Shown here: positions 1 through 8,736 of the stretch, in pieces
How the letters are laid out: the number at the start of each line of letters is the position of its first letter
Numbering within the stretch: the stretch's first letter is position 1
NCBI GenBank assembly: GCA_900315745.1
Contig: ONAG01000008.1
Coordinates: 1-64,000, forward strand
Direction: 5' to 3'
Source: an uncultured Prevotellaceae bacterium
GTDB lineage: Bacteria; Bacteroidota; Bacteroidia; Bacteroidales; Bacteroidaceae
DNA: 64,000 nt
Translations under genes and position numbers: made by a program
Notes under the pieces: model-generated
What the model saw: the letters and a program-made list of their open reading frames with translations, nothing else
What the model was told of the DNA's origin: nothing
Databases searched by the model: none

Positions 1-67
1 TCGCCTCAGAACAAAAAATGGCCGCATAAGGCCGATTTCCCCATGTCGCTAAGATATAAAAATGAGA

Positions 68-95
68 GTGTGCCAAATTATTCATTTTGACACAC
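68..95 (-). terminator. Probable rho-independent terminator after the STAS gene
   Basis: A 10-bp stem (68-77 with 86-95, one G-U pair) encloses an 8-base loop. Read on the minus strand it lies about 130 bases past the STAS gene stop and is followed by CTCATTTTTATA, a short U-rich run. The arm and loop layout resembles the hairpin at 42300-42337. Bases 1-224 hold no other feature I can support. Confidence 0.55.
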
Positions 96-224
96 CCCCT
101 TCAAACCTAAAACATTTAACTATTCTTCCTTCTAATAGGGTTTTGTTAAACTTGGGCATCAAAACCAATATTCAAAAATTGGACTTTGTCTGCTCCATTG
201 TCATCATGCGCTATTTTTTGAGAT

Positions 225-527
225 TTAGCGCACTTCAAACAATTGGATGAAGCCTGTCATCATGAATACTTTCTTGATGTCGTCGTTGATATTTTCTACA
301 ATAACTTTTCCTCCCTTGGCAGATACCTCTTTGCGGATGGCAAGAAACAAGCGAAGGCCTGAACTGCTTATGTATTGCAGTTGTTCGCAATCCAGGATGA
401 TTTCCTTGTCGGCATTTTCCAACAGAGGAACGATTTCTTGTTGTGCCTTCACGGCGGAGGGGGTGTCCAATCTACCAATGAAAATGGCGGTCATGCCTCC
501 CTCGTGTTCTTTAATATCCAATGTCAT
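225..527 (-). CDS. STAS-domain anti-sigma factor antagonist (RsbV/SpoIIAA-like)
   Basis: This 100-residue protein is a single STAS domain, the usual size for the family. Such proteins bind an anti-sigma kinase when dephosphorylated and release it when phosphorylated on a conserved serine. That serine lies in the motif YISSSGLRLF around residues 53-62. The gene is last in a minus-strand run whose first gene (4423-6816) encodes both a PP2C phosphatase domain and an RsbW-like HATPase domain, so the natural enzyme partners are encoded in the same cluster. A lipoprotein and an ABC transporter lie between. No anti-sigma or sigma factor gene is visible in the window, so the output is unknown. Confidence 0.88.
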   Translation of the reverse strand: MTLDIKEHEGGMTAIFIGRLDTPSAVKAQQEIVPLLENADKEIILDCEQLQYISSSGLRLFLAIRKEVSAKGGKVIVENINDDIKKVFMMTGFIQLFEVR

Positions 528-562
528 GGTAAGGAATTGTTTGTTGTGTTGTCGTGTTGATG

Positions 563-1357
563 TTATTTAATCAAGGCGGTACGTGCAGCCTCAATCTTGT
601 CCTTGGCTTCAGCCAACTGAGATTTCAGCTCATCCAAAGTGGTGGCGTTGAGAACCTCAAGTGGAGCGATTGCCTCTTGCACGGGCTTGATATCTGGGTC
701 GTATTCACCGAGACGCTTCACTGCATCCAGAATGAGCACGATACGATATGTTACGTTGGAAGCTGCCTTGTCGTCGAATGCGCTGAGGAACTTGTCAGAG
801 TTCTGGTTGATGGCATAGAGTTGCTCTACCAAAGCAGATGCGGCGAGTTGCCAGAAGAAGTTGATGCGGCCATTCTCGTTCATTGCATCATACAGTGCAG
901 ATGTGGTCTCAAAAATGTTGTTGGCATTTTCCAGCACCTTGAAGGATGGGTCGCTGATGTCGGCTGACAATTTTGCAATAGCCTTGTCGTAGTCTTCTGT
1001 AGGCATGTCGTAGAGAGATGCAATCTTCTTATCTACGCTAAGAGCGCTCAGTATGCGGTATTTCTCAGCAAGTGTGGCTGCCTCTTCTGCCACAGTGGGT
1101 GCAAGCAGATATTCTGGCTTTACTTGCTTCTCTTCGTTGGTCAAGGCAAGACCGCCATCCTGAATGAATGGGAATTGCTTGAGTTGTCCAATTTCAGAAG
1201 CGATGCTGTCGATGTGCATCTTGATGCTGGCTTCTATCTGCTCCTGCTCGAAGCTCTTCTCTGTGTCAACAGCTTCTGCCTGCTCGGCTTTCTTGCCTCC
1301 ACATGAAGCCAAGGCGATGGCTACAAAAGCAATGGCTAAAATAGATAATTTCTTCAT
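563..1357 (-). CDS. Predicted lipoprotein, function unknown
   Basis: This 264-residue protein starts with a lipoprotein signal peptide: a hydrophobic stretch after MKKL and a lipobox ALASC with the lipidated Cys at residue 19. The GGKK after the cysteine is compatible with outer-membrane or surface export in Bacteroidetes. The rest is hydrophilic and mostly helical, with acidic and alanine-rich stretches, and matches no family I recognise. It lies between an ABC transporter gene and a STAS gene on the same strand, so a role in the same envelope or stress module is likely. It may also be transcribed alone, because 166 bases separate it from the upstream gene and a promoter -7 element sits there. 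Confidence 0.75.
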   Translation of the reverse strand: MKKLSILAIAFVAIALASCGGKKAEQAEAVDTEKSFEQEQIEASIKMHIDSIASEIGQLKQFPFIQDGGLALTNEEKQVKPEYLLAPTVAEEAATLAEKYRILSALSVDKKIASLYDMPTEDYDKAIAKLSADISDPSFKVLENANNIFETTSALYDAMNENGRINFFWQLAASALVEQLYAINQNSDKFLSAFDDKAASNVTYRIVLILDAVKRLGEYDPDIKPVQEAIAPLEVLNATTLDELKSQLAEAKDKIEAARTALIK

Positions 1358-1452
1358 TGTTTTTTTGATTTTTGATTATTAAATGATTAATTGTATGTTT
1401 ATTTCTAATGCATTATATAACGGGGTGAAAGCAATTTTTGCGTTTTCCAGTG

Positions 1453-1460
1453 CAAAAATA
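1453..1460 (-). promoter_or_regulatory. Possible -7 element for the lipoprotein gene
   Basis: On the minus strand this reads TATTTTTG, matching the Bacteroidetes -7 consensus TAnnTTTG, about 100 bases upstream of the lipoprotein start. No convincing TTTG box lies 19-20 bases further upstream, so this is tentative. Confidence 0.4.
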
Positions 1461-1523
1461 GATAAAAGTTTTAAGATAATCATCATCTAAAGACTTCTTT
1501 TTTAGAATTATTACAATATTTTG

Positions 1524-4415
1524 TCATTGTGTGTCTTTTCTGACGTATCTTCCAGGGCAGTCAGTGAGCAACATCAGTGTCACTATGATGCACATGACAA
1601 GCATCACAGCCATGTTGAACCATAGTGTCTTGATATGCCATTTGCCTATTATTTTCTCACAACTGTAGAATGGTGCGCGACCATTTTTGCTGCGTGGCGT
1701 AAGAAAAATCTGGCCTGTGCGTGGCACTATGTGGTTGGACACCACTTCCACCATGTTTTTCTGGTCGGCTCCCGTAACGCAGTCTTCCAATTTCAGGTTG
1801 TGGTTGTCACGTTTCAGTAGCATGAGTTTTTCCTTCCCATGTTTCTTGATGTAGTTTGACGCTATCTTGTCGGCATGGAGTGTGGCTTTGTTGTTTTGCT
1901 CCTTCAATACCCGTTCAGCCTCTTTCATGTAGTCGTGAAGAGATTGGTACGACCAGTCGCCTTTATAATCGTCAATGCCACAAAAATCCTTCACAACATG
2001 AAGGTTCTCCTTGATGGTTTCCATGTATTCCTTGTTGGCTTCCTTGCCCGCAGCTTCCTTGCTGTGCATCGTCTCAAGTTGCGACTGAAGCTCATACAAA
2101 TAGCCCATGTTGTAGAACAGTGTCTCGTATTTCTCCTTCTCAGCGTCAAACAGCAACTTGTTGTATTCGTTGTCTGTGTATGATGTGACAGCCAATGCTT
2201 CGTAGGACCATCTCGAAGGGATAAGGTCTCCTATCAGCGGCACGTTGCCTGTGGTGCTTTTCGGTGTCAGGTCGCTGAAGCTCACCACCAGTCCGCAAAG
2301 CAATATCTGTGGTATTAGCAACAGGGGGATGCAGATGTAGATTGCCACCACCGAGTTGAGGCATTGAGAGAGCAGAAGACCTGTCAGACTGGCAAGCAAT
2401 GCTGTAACAAACAGGATTAGCCACCATGAGAAAAACAAGCCATGAATGCCCATGATGCTGTTGCCCACCAATATGAACAAGAACGTCTGTATGAGTGACA
2501 CTCCTGCCATATATACTATTTTCGACCAGATGTAGCTGCTGTATGACAAATTGAGGAACTGCTCTCGTTTGAGAAGGGCGCGGTCTTTGATTATTTCTTC
2601 TGCACTGCCGCTCATACCTGTGAAAGTTGCCACAATGACAGCCATGAAGAAATAGCTCACCAAGTTCTTGTTGTCCATCACAGTATAGCCTTCTGGTGGA
2701 GAGAAACGGGTGAGTAGGGCGCAAATGACGGCAAGCAAAGGGGCTATGGTCAGCGTAATGGCGAGATATTGGTAGTTGGTGACCTTGGTCTTGATGTTGC
2801 GATGCAGGAAGATGAAGAATTGCTTCAATGCTCCTGGTTTCCTTTGATCCGACTGTGGCACGTCGTTCATCGCTGGCTTGGGCATTTCCTCGCGGCTTTT
2901 TAGGTATAGCTCATGCCAGTTTTGGGGTGTCATTTTCCTCTCGTCAGACAGTTCGCCCATATTGTTCAGTGCCTTCTCGTCGATGATGTTCAGCACTATC
3001 TCTGGGTTTACATTGCCGCAAGTGGGGCAGGTGCTGGTCTCTGCGTCGGCGTAGTTGGCTGCTTCCTTGAAATAAGTGATGGCATCTATGGGGTTGCCGT
3101 CGAAGACAGGATAACCTCCCTTGTCGAGCAGCCACAAGCGGTCGAAGAGCTTATAGACGTCGCTCGATGGCTGGTGTATGTTCACGATTATCAGCTTGCC
3201 CTTGAGAGTCTGTTCCTTCAGCAGGAGGATGACTTTTTCAGTGTCTGCCGAAGACAGGCCGGATGTTGGCTCGTCGAGGAACAGCACCGCAGGCTCGCGT
3301 ATCAGTTCCAGGGCAATGTTTAAGCGCTTCCGCTGTCCTCCGGAGATGTATTTGTTGATTGCCGAACCTACTTTCAGGTCTTTTGCGGCAAACAGTCCCA
3401 AGTCTTTCAGCGTCTTTTCCACACGTCGCTCTATCTCTTCGTCTGTCATGCCCTCGAAACACAGTTTTGCTGTGAACCAAAGGTTTTGGCTCACTGTAAG
3501 TTCTTCGATGAGAAGGTCGTCTTGTGGTACGTAGCCTATCAGGTTCTTTGCCTCTGGCTCCGATATGTCATGGCCATTTATGGTTATGCTGCCTTCTTGA
3601 GGTTTTAGCGTCCCGTTGAGTAGTGATAGCAAGGTGGTCTTTCCTGTTCCCGACCCTCCCATGATGGCAAGCATCTCTCCATTCTTGAGCGTGAAGCTTA
3701 GGTTGTGCATGCCGTTGTCGCTGTTGGGAAACCTGAAGTTGATATCGCGACCGCAGAACTCCACATTCTCTGCACGGTGCTTTTTCTTGTCGTAGGCGCT
3801 GATGATGGAGGAGTAATACACTGGTTGGCCGATGGCGTTTTTCAGCACGCTGCTCTGTTGCCATACCTGATAGACGCCTTCCAACACTGGCACATCATTC
3901 AGGGTTACGGTGTCGTTGCCGTTGTAGGTGAAGAGCAGAAGTCCGGTCTCGCTGTCAAGCAAGGTCTTTATTTTCCCTGCAAATCCGGGGATGTCATGCA
4001 GCTTCACGTGCTCATTGCTGCGGTTGGCTACGAAGTCGGCAAAGTCGTTGTATTGTTCTTGTGGGATGTGAAAATGTGCAGCCATGGTGCTGAACATTTT
4101 TTTTGCTGTGGTGCCTTCGCTCCCGCAGAACTCCATAACTCTGAGTAGCAGCAACGCCTCTTCGCTACCTTTGATTTTGCCATGCAAAGAGGAACAGATG
4201 TAGGTCACAGTCTTTTCACTGTCAAGGTCGTCTGTCATCTCGTATGCCATGCGCATGTCGCTGTAGAGGTCGAGATAGAGGTTGGTGTTGCGAATGCCGA
4301 AATGTCGGCGCAGGTAGTTGGCGAGCATTTTCTTTGCCCATTCCTCATCTACTTGCTCTTCTTTCCCGAAAAGCGCAAACAGGCTGATAAAGCTTGAAAG
4401 TATTATGTCTGTCAT
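1524..4415 (-). CDS. ABCG-like ABC transporter, fused ATPase and permease with an N-terminal TerB-like region
   Basis: The 963-residue protein has three parts. Residues about 20-135 are helical and resemble a TerB-type domain. Residues about 220-440 are an ABC ATPase with Walker A GGSGTGKTT (253-261), signature SGGQ (358-361) and Walker B VLFLDEPTS (377-385). The C-terminal half is a membrane domain of the ABC2/ABCG type, with a cluster of about six helices between roughly 550 and 750 and one more near the C terminus, separated by a large hydrophilic loop. A CPTCG pair sits near 463-467. One chain with ATPase before permease is the half-transporter layout of the White/ABCG group. It follows the phosphatase/kinase gene by 7 bases, so the two are surely co-transcribed. 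The substrate is not evident. Confidence 0.85.
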   Translation of the reverse strand: MTDIILSSFISLFALFGKEEQVDEEWAKKMLANYLRRHFGIRNTNLYLDLYSDMRMAYEMTDDLDSEKTVTYICSSLHGKIKGSEEALLLLRVMEFCGSEGTTAKKMFSTMAAHFHIPQEQYNDFADFVANRSNEHVKLHDIPGFAGKIKTLLDSETGLLLFTYNGNDTVTLNDVPVLEGVYQVWQQSSVLKNAIGQPVYYSSIISAYDKKKHRAENVEFCGRDINFRFPNSDNGMHNLSFTLKNGEMLAIMGGSGTGKTTLLSLLNGTLKPQEGSITINGHDISEPEAKNLIGYVPQDDLLIEELTVSQNLWFTAKLCFEGMTDEEIERRVEKTLKDLGLFAAKDLKVGSAINKYISGGQRKRLNIALELIREPAVLFLDEPTSGLSSADTEKVILLLKEQTLKGKLIIVNIHQPSSDVYKLFDRLWLLDKGGYPVFDGNPIDAITYFKEAANYADAETSTCPTCGNVNPEIVLNIIDEKALNNMGELSDERKMTPQNWHELYLKSREEMPKPAMNDVPQSDQRKPGALKQFFIFLHRNIKTKVTNYQYLAITLTIAPLLAVICALLTRFSPPEGYTVMDNKNLVSYFFMAVIVATFTGMSGSAEEIIKDRALLKREQFLNLSYSSYIWSKIVYMAGVSLIQTFLFILVGNSIMGIHGLFFSWWLILFVTALLASLTGLLLSQCLNSVVAIYICIPLLLIPQILLCGLVVSFSDLTPKSTTGNVPLIGDLIPSRWSYEALAVTSYTDNEYNKLLFDAEKEKYETLFYNMGYLYELQSQLETMHSKEAAGKEANKEYMETIKENLHVVKDFCGIDDYKGDWSYQSLHDYMKEAERVLKEQNNKATLHADKIASNYIKKHGKEKLMLLKRDNHNLKLEDCVTGADQKNMVEVVSNHIVPRTGQIFLTPRSKNGRAPFYSCEKIIGKWHIKTLWFNMAVMLVMCIIVTLMLLTDCPGRYVRKDTQ

Positions 4416-4422
4416 CTTTTCC

Positions 4423-6816
4423 TTATGTGAGTTTCTTTCTGAGAGTCAGCACGTTCTTCCCGTTTGTGCGCTCATAGTTGATGCTGTCCATTATTTCTCT
4501 GACGAGATGGATTCCCAACCCTCCAATCATGCGTTCTTCTGCTGGCAATGTGGTGTCGATTTTTTCTTTGGTGGTTGGGTCAAATGGCTTTCCTGAGTCG
4601 GTGATGATGATTTTCAGTTGCACTTCGTTTGCCATAGCCTCGATGGTCACATTGCCTTCGGTGCCAGGAGGATAGGCATAGTTCATCACGTTCACCACCG
4701 CCTCCTCGATGGCAAGGTTTATGCTCATGGAGGTGCTCATGTCAAGTTCTATCTCCTCGCACACCTCTTCCACGAAGGCGGCGAGCTGTGGCACCTGCTC
4801 AATGTCATTGGGTAGGGTGATGCTGCGGGAGAGTCGTGAATATGCCAGTTGCTGCTTGGTATATTGTATTGCAAGCATGGTCATGTCATCGTTCTGGTCG
4901 GCATTGCCCACAAACCTGCCTACTATTCTCTTCATTTCTTCTATCAGCTCTTGTGGCTTTGGACCTGTTCGCTTTGCCACGTCAATCACGCGCTCTTCTT
5001 TGAATAGCTCGAAGCGCACGTTCTCAGCCTCCGTCAATCCGTCGGTGTAGAGGAATACCGTAGTTTGTGGACTGATGATGGCTTCTTGCATGGCGAATTT
5101 ATATTTCTCCATTATTCCCAATGGGAGATTGGCTTCGCAAGGTAGGATTGTTGTGCTTGTAGTGTCAATCAGCAATGGTGAGTTGTGCCCGGCATTGCAG
5201 TATCGCAAGCGACCTGTGGGAAGGTCGAGGACACCAACGAACAAGGTGACGAACATGCTTGAGTCGTTGTCGTCAACCAACATTTCGTTTATTCCACCCA
5301 TTATCTTGTTGGGGTTGCTGTCATGTGCGGTGGCAGTGCGGAACAGGGCTCGTGTCACTGCCATCACCATTGATGCAGGGATGCCCTTGCCTGATACGTC
5401 TCCAATACAGAAGAATAGCTTCTCGTCGCGGATGAGGTAGTCGTACAAGTCACCGCCTACTTCCTTGGCTGGGGTCAGCGAGGCAAAAACATCTATGTCT
5501 GTTCGGTCGGGGAAGGCGGGGAATGTCTTCGGAATCATCGACATCTGTATGTTGCGTGCGATGGCTAACTCGCTCTCTATGCGGCCTTTCTCCTCGTTTG
5601 CCTTTTTTATTTCTTCTATCTGGCTTATTAGTGATTGCTGCATGGTGGAGAAAGAGTTGTGCAGCTTGAGCATCTCGTCCTTTGACTTGATTTTGGGCAG
5701 CGGGGCGATGAAGTTTCCTTTTGCTATCTCGTCTGCCGAGTTTGCAAACAGTCTCAGAGGCTTGGTTAAATTGTGTATGTTTCTCCGGCATACCAAGGCT
5801 ATTATTATCAGGCCTATGATAAGTGAGATTATCAAGATGCGTATGAAGAGGTTGACAGGAGTTAAGAGGTCTCTAAATGGAACCATCGTGACCATTGTCC
5901 ATCCCGTGTGCTTTATCGGTCCATAGAACATGAAGTTGGTATTGCCGTCTTGGTCTGTGAACGACGTTATGCCATTTTCTCCTGAAAGAATTTCCTTTAT
6001 GGCATTTTTAGCTTTTTTTTCTTTGGGACTCTTGAAATAATTCTCTATTCTTTCGGTGGCTTGCAATTTTTTGTCTGGATGGACCACGAAATTGCCATTT
6101 GCGGTCACGATGAAGCTGCGTGAGTGTCCCTTATCCTTTTTCCTTAAGCCTAAGTAGTAATCAGTATTGTTCAGGCTATCTACTTCTTCGGTAAGTTTTG
6201 TAATCCAGTTGAGCGAGAGGTCGGCTGTCTGCACTACATACATCTCTCCTTTGTTGTTGAACAATGGCATGGAGCATGTGGTCATCAATATTTCTCCACC
6301 ACCTTCATCTACGTAGGGTTCTGTCCACAAGGTTTTGCCCATCTCTATTGGCTTGGCGAACCATTCCTTGTGGATATAGTCGTATTCCGGAGTGTCAAGT
6401 CTCTTGGACTTTATACCTGTGCTGTCGCGGTACACATATGGGGCAACCAACTGTCCTTTTCTTGGCTCATAGTCTGGGTTGAGGGCGTATGCGGCACCCA
6501 CTATGTTTGGATTCAGACGGAGCAGGTGCTCAATGGCATAGAATTCTTTGTCTTTATTGTTGATGCTTTCCTCCAATTCAGGCACATTATTGCTCAATGC
6601 AACTTCTACTGCAGAGAATACTGTGTTTATCTTCTCTTCTGATACATCCATCCGCGACCAATACAGTGCCCCAAAAATGAGAATCCCCACAATCCAAATT
6701 GCTGCCAACACCAGTGCTGACAGGATCATGGATATAAGGAAGAGCGTACCCACAACGCGCCATGTCAGACGAGCCGCTATGGAGTGTGAAGGATGAAAAA
6801 AACTTGGTAATTTCAT
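4423..6816 (-). CDS. Membrane sensor Cache-HAMP-PP2C (SpoIIE) phosphatase fused to an RsbW-like serine kinase domain
   Basis: I place the start at 6816 (797 residues) rather than the upstream in-frame ATG at 6888, because a promoter overlaps the longer form. Order: membrane helix about 22-50, extracytoplasmic double-Cache-like sensor about 57-315, second helix about 324-343, HAMP 347-400, PP2C/SpoIIE phosphatase about 440-655 with metal-binding GGD, GDVSGKG, YTDG and DDMT motifs, then an RsbW-type HATPase about 660-797 with N-box NLAIEEAVVN, G1 DSGKPFD and G2 GGLGIH. The protein can therefore in principle both phosphorylate and dephosphorylate a STAS partner such as the one at 225-527. It heads an operon with an ABC transporter. 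What the Cache domain senses is unknown. Confidence 0.9.
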   Translation of the reverse strand: MKLPSFFHPSHSIAARLTWRVVGTLFLISMILSALVLAAIWIVGILIFGALYWSRMDVSEEKINTVFSAVEVALSNNVPELEESINNKDKEFYAIEHLLRLNPNIVGAAYALNPDYEPRKGQLVAPYVYRDSTGIKSKRLDTPEYDYIHKEWFAKPIEMGKTLWTEPYVDEGGGEILMTTCSMPLFNNKGEMYVVQTADLSLNWITKLTEEVDSLNNTDYYLGLRKKDKGHSRSFIVTANGNFVVHPDKKLQATERIENYFKSPKEKKAKNAIKEILSGENGITSFTDQDGNTNFMFYGPIKHTGWTMVTMVPFRDLLTPVNLFIRILIISLIIGLIIIALVCRRNIHNLTKPLRLFANSADEIAKGNFIAPLPKIKSKDEMLKLHNSFSTMQQSLISQIEEIKKANEEKGRIESELAIARNIQMSMIPKTFPAFPDRTDIDVFASLTPAKEVGGDLYDYLIRDEKLFFCIGDVSGKGIPASMVMAVTRALFRTATAHDSNPNKIMGGINEMLVDDNDSSMFVTLFVGVLDLPTGRLRYCNAGHNSPLLIDTTSTTILPCEANLPLGIMEKYKFAMQEAIISPQTTVFLYTDGLTEAENVRFELFKEERVIDVAKRTGPKPQELIEEMKRIVGRFVGNADQNDDMTMLAIQYTKQQLAYSRLSRSITLPNDIEQVPQLAAFVEEVCEEIELDMSTSMSINLAIEEAVVNVMNYAYPPGTEGNVTIEAMANEVQLKIIITDSGKPFDPTTKEKIDTTLPAEERMIGGLGIHLVREIMDSINYERTNGKNVLTLRKKLT

Positions 6817-6834
6817 ATTTTTGTTTAAGTCATG

Positions 6835-6865
6835 CAAATATAGCATGATTTTTTGAAAGAACAAT
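6835..6865 (-). promoter_or_regulatory. Bacteroidetes-type promoter for the phosphatase/ABC operon
   Basis: On the minus strand ATTG (6865-6862) is followed after 19 bases by TATATTTG (6842-6835), close to the TTTG-N19-TAnnTTTG consensus. It lies 19 bases upstream of the ATG at 6816 and inside the longer reading frame, which supports the shorter start. Confidence 0.65.
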
Positions 6866-7008
6866 ACATTACCAGTTTTTTTCCTCAAATATGGTCTTGC
6901 TTGTGGTTTTTTTTCATGCCTGACGGGGGTACATTCATGTTGACATTTACAGTGTTAGTTCTGCATACACGCATCAGCCGTTTTGGTGGATTGTTGCATA
7001 CATGCCAT

Positions 7009-7830
7009 TTATTCCTTCAGAGCCGCGAACAACTTGTCGATGGCTTTTTCCACAGCTTTTTCATGGCAGGCTGCTCCTTGGTTGTCTTCATTGTTGTATG
7101 CCTCATCAAGAAGTGTGACGAATTTGGAGCCAATGATTGCCCCAGCTGCATGATCTTGTGCTGCCTTGAGGGTCTGTGCGTTGCTTATGCCGAAACCTAT
7201 CATGCGTGGGTTGCGCAGTTGCATCGCTTCGATGCGGCGGAAGTATTCCTGTTTCTGCTCGTCGAAACTTTTCTGCGTGCCTGTGATGGCGGCGGATGAT
7301 ACCATGTAGATGAAGCCGTCAGTGTTGTTGTCTATCAGGCGTATGCGCTCCTCGCTGGTTTCTGGTGTGATGAGCATTATGATGCGGAGGTCGTATTTGT
7401 CGGCTATCGGTCTCACGATGCTTTGGTAGTCCTCGAAAGGCAGGTCGGGGATTATGGCTCCACTCACACCGCTGTCCACGCAGCTTTGGCAGAATTCCTC
7501 GATGCCGTAGTGCAGGATGGGGTTGAGATAGCCCATCATCACGAGTGGTATTTCTACTTTGTCTTTAATGGCTTTCAGTTGTGAGAAGAGCAATTTTAGG
7601 TTCATTCCATTTTTCAGCGCCTTTGTGGCGGCACCCTGTATCACGGGGCCGTCTGCCAGAGGGTCGCTGAAGGGGATGCCTACCTCTATCATTGCTATTC
7701 CTCTGCGCTGTAGGGTGAGTATCACGTCTGCCGTGCCTTCAAGGGTGGGGCAGCCCGCACAGAAATAGATAGACAAGAGTTTGTTGTTGTTGTCTCTATT
7801 GTCTTTGAAAAGTCTGTTTATCTTGTTCAT
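7009..7830 (-). CDS. trpA: Tryptophan synthase alpha subunit
   Basis: TrpA cleaves indole-3-glycerol phosphate to indole and glyceraldehyde-3-phosphate and passes indole to TrpB. The 273-residue length is normal. The catalytic region [13 protein letters not shown], with the conserved acidic residues, and the phosphate-binding GFGISNAQ segment are present. It is the last gene of the minus-strand trp cluster. It is separated from trpC by 111 bases of low-complexity sequence, in the place where trpF might be expected. Confidence 0.97.
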   Translation of the reverse strand: MNKINRLFKDNRDNNNKLLSIYFCAGCPTLEGTADVILTLQRRGIAMIEVGIPFSDPLADGPVIQGAATKALKNGMNLKLLFSQLKAIKDKVEIPLVMMGYLNPILHYGIEEFCQSCVDSGVSGAIIPDLPFEDYQSIVRPIADKYDLRIIMLITPETSEERIRLIDNNTDGFIYMVSSAAITGTQKSFDEQKQEYFRRIEAMQLRNPRMIGFGISNAQTLKAAQDHAAGAIIGSKFVTLLDEAYNNEDNQGAACHEKAVEKAIDKLFAALKE

Positions 7831-7845
7831 TGTAAGCTTTTTTTT

Positions 7846-7935
7846 CTATTTTTCTCTATTAATCTCTATTATTCTCTATTTTATTCTATCTCCTCTATAG
7901 CATCTATAAATTCTATAGCATCTATCTCCTCAAAA
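7846..7935. repeat. Low-complexity TCTATT-rich spacer between trpC and trpA
   Basis: The 111-base gap between trpC and trpA is mostly imperfect repeats of TCTATT/TCTCTATT, followed by two copies of TCTATAGCATCTAT-like sequence. There is no reading frame. It is the only sizeable low-complexity spacer in an otherwise tightly packed operon. Confidence 0.7.
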
Positions 7936-7941
7936 AAACTC

Positions 7942-8679
7942 TCATATAGAAGCTATCATTTCTTTCAATGCGAGGCCTGGGTTGCAGGTTCGCATGAAGC
8001 ACTCGCCGATGAGGAACCCATTGTATCCTGCATCTCTCAAAGCCCTTATTGTCTGTGGATTGCTGATGCCGCTTTCGCTTACCTTCACGCTGTCTTTTGG
8101 TAGGCGCTCCGCCAGACGGAAGGAGTTTTGTACATCGGTGACAAACGTGCCCAAGTTGCGGTTGTTGATGCCGCAGAGGTCGGGATTCAGTTCGGCATAC
8201 TCCAGTTCTTCTTCGGAGTGCATTTCAAGCAGCACCTCCAGTCCAAGGTCGTGAGCCTTGTCTATCAACATCTTGCATCGAGCCTTGGTCAGACATGCTG
8301 CAATTAGCAGTATGGCAGAAGCGCCACAGATGGCTGCTGCATAGATCTGTGCCTCGTCGATGACGAAATTCTTATAGAGGATGGGGATGGTGACACCCGA
8401 ACGCCGTGCCGACGTGATGAATTCATCGTGTCCTCCAAAATAATGTTTGTCAGTAAGGATGGAGATGGCAGCAGCGCCGTTTTGCTGGTAGCTGATTGGG
8501 ATTTCGTCAGCTTTGCCATCTTCTTTTATCCATCCTTTCGAGGGTGAGCGACGCTTGAATTCGGCTATGATTCCTGTGTCTGAAGCTGAAAGCGCATCTC
8601 TGAGCGAAACTTTCTTTTTGTATAGCCTCTCTATCTCTTCCCGTTTGTGGGATGTGATTTCTTGCAGTATGTCTTGCAT
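7942..8679 (-). CDS. trpC: Indole-3-glycerol phosphate synthase
   Basis: TrpC closes the indole ring by converting carboxyphenylaminodeoxyribulose-5-phosphate to indole-3-glycerol phosphate. The N-terminal FKRRSPSKGWI motif with the catalytic lysine, the LLIAACL strand and the C-terminal SESGI and GFLIGECFM phosphate-binding segments are visible. At 245 residues it is the monofunctional enzyme and not a TrpC-TrpF fusion, so it cannot supply the missing isomerase step. It follows trpD after 57 bases. Confidence 0.97.
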   Translation of the reverse strand: MQDILQEITSHKREEIERLYKKKVSLRDALSASDTGIIAEFKRRSPSKGWIKEDGKADEIPISYQQNGAAAISILTDKHYFGGHDEFITSARRSGVTIPILYKNFVIDEAQIYAAAICGASAILLIAACLTKARCKMLIDKAHDLGLEVLLEMHSEEELEYAELNPDLCGINNRNLGTFVTDVQNSFRLAERLPKDSVKVSESGISNPQTIRALRDAGYNGFLIGECFMRTCNPGLALKEMIASI

Positions 8680-8736
8680 TGTCTTGATGTTGTGCTAAGG
8701 TGGAAATTCAAAATTTCAGATAATTAAAACATCTTC

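Noticed and set aside
7942-8679. TrpC considered as a TrpC-TrpF fusion
   Set aside because: At 245 residues only the indole-glycerol-phosphate synthase domain is present.
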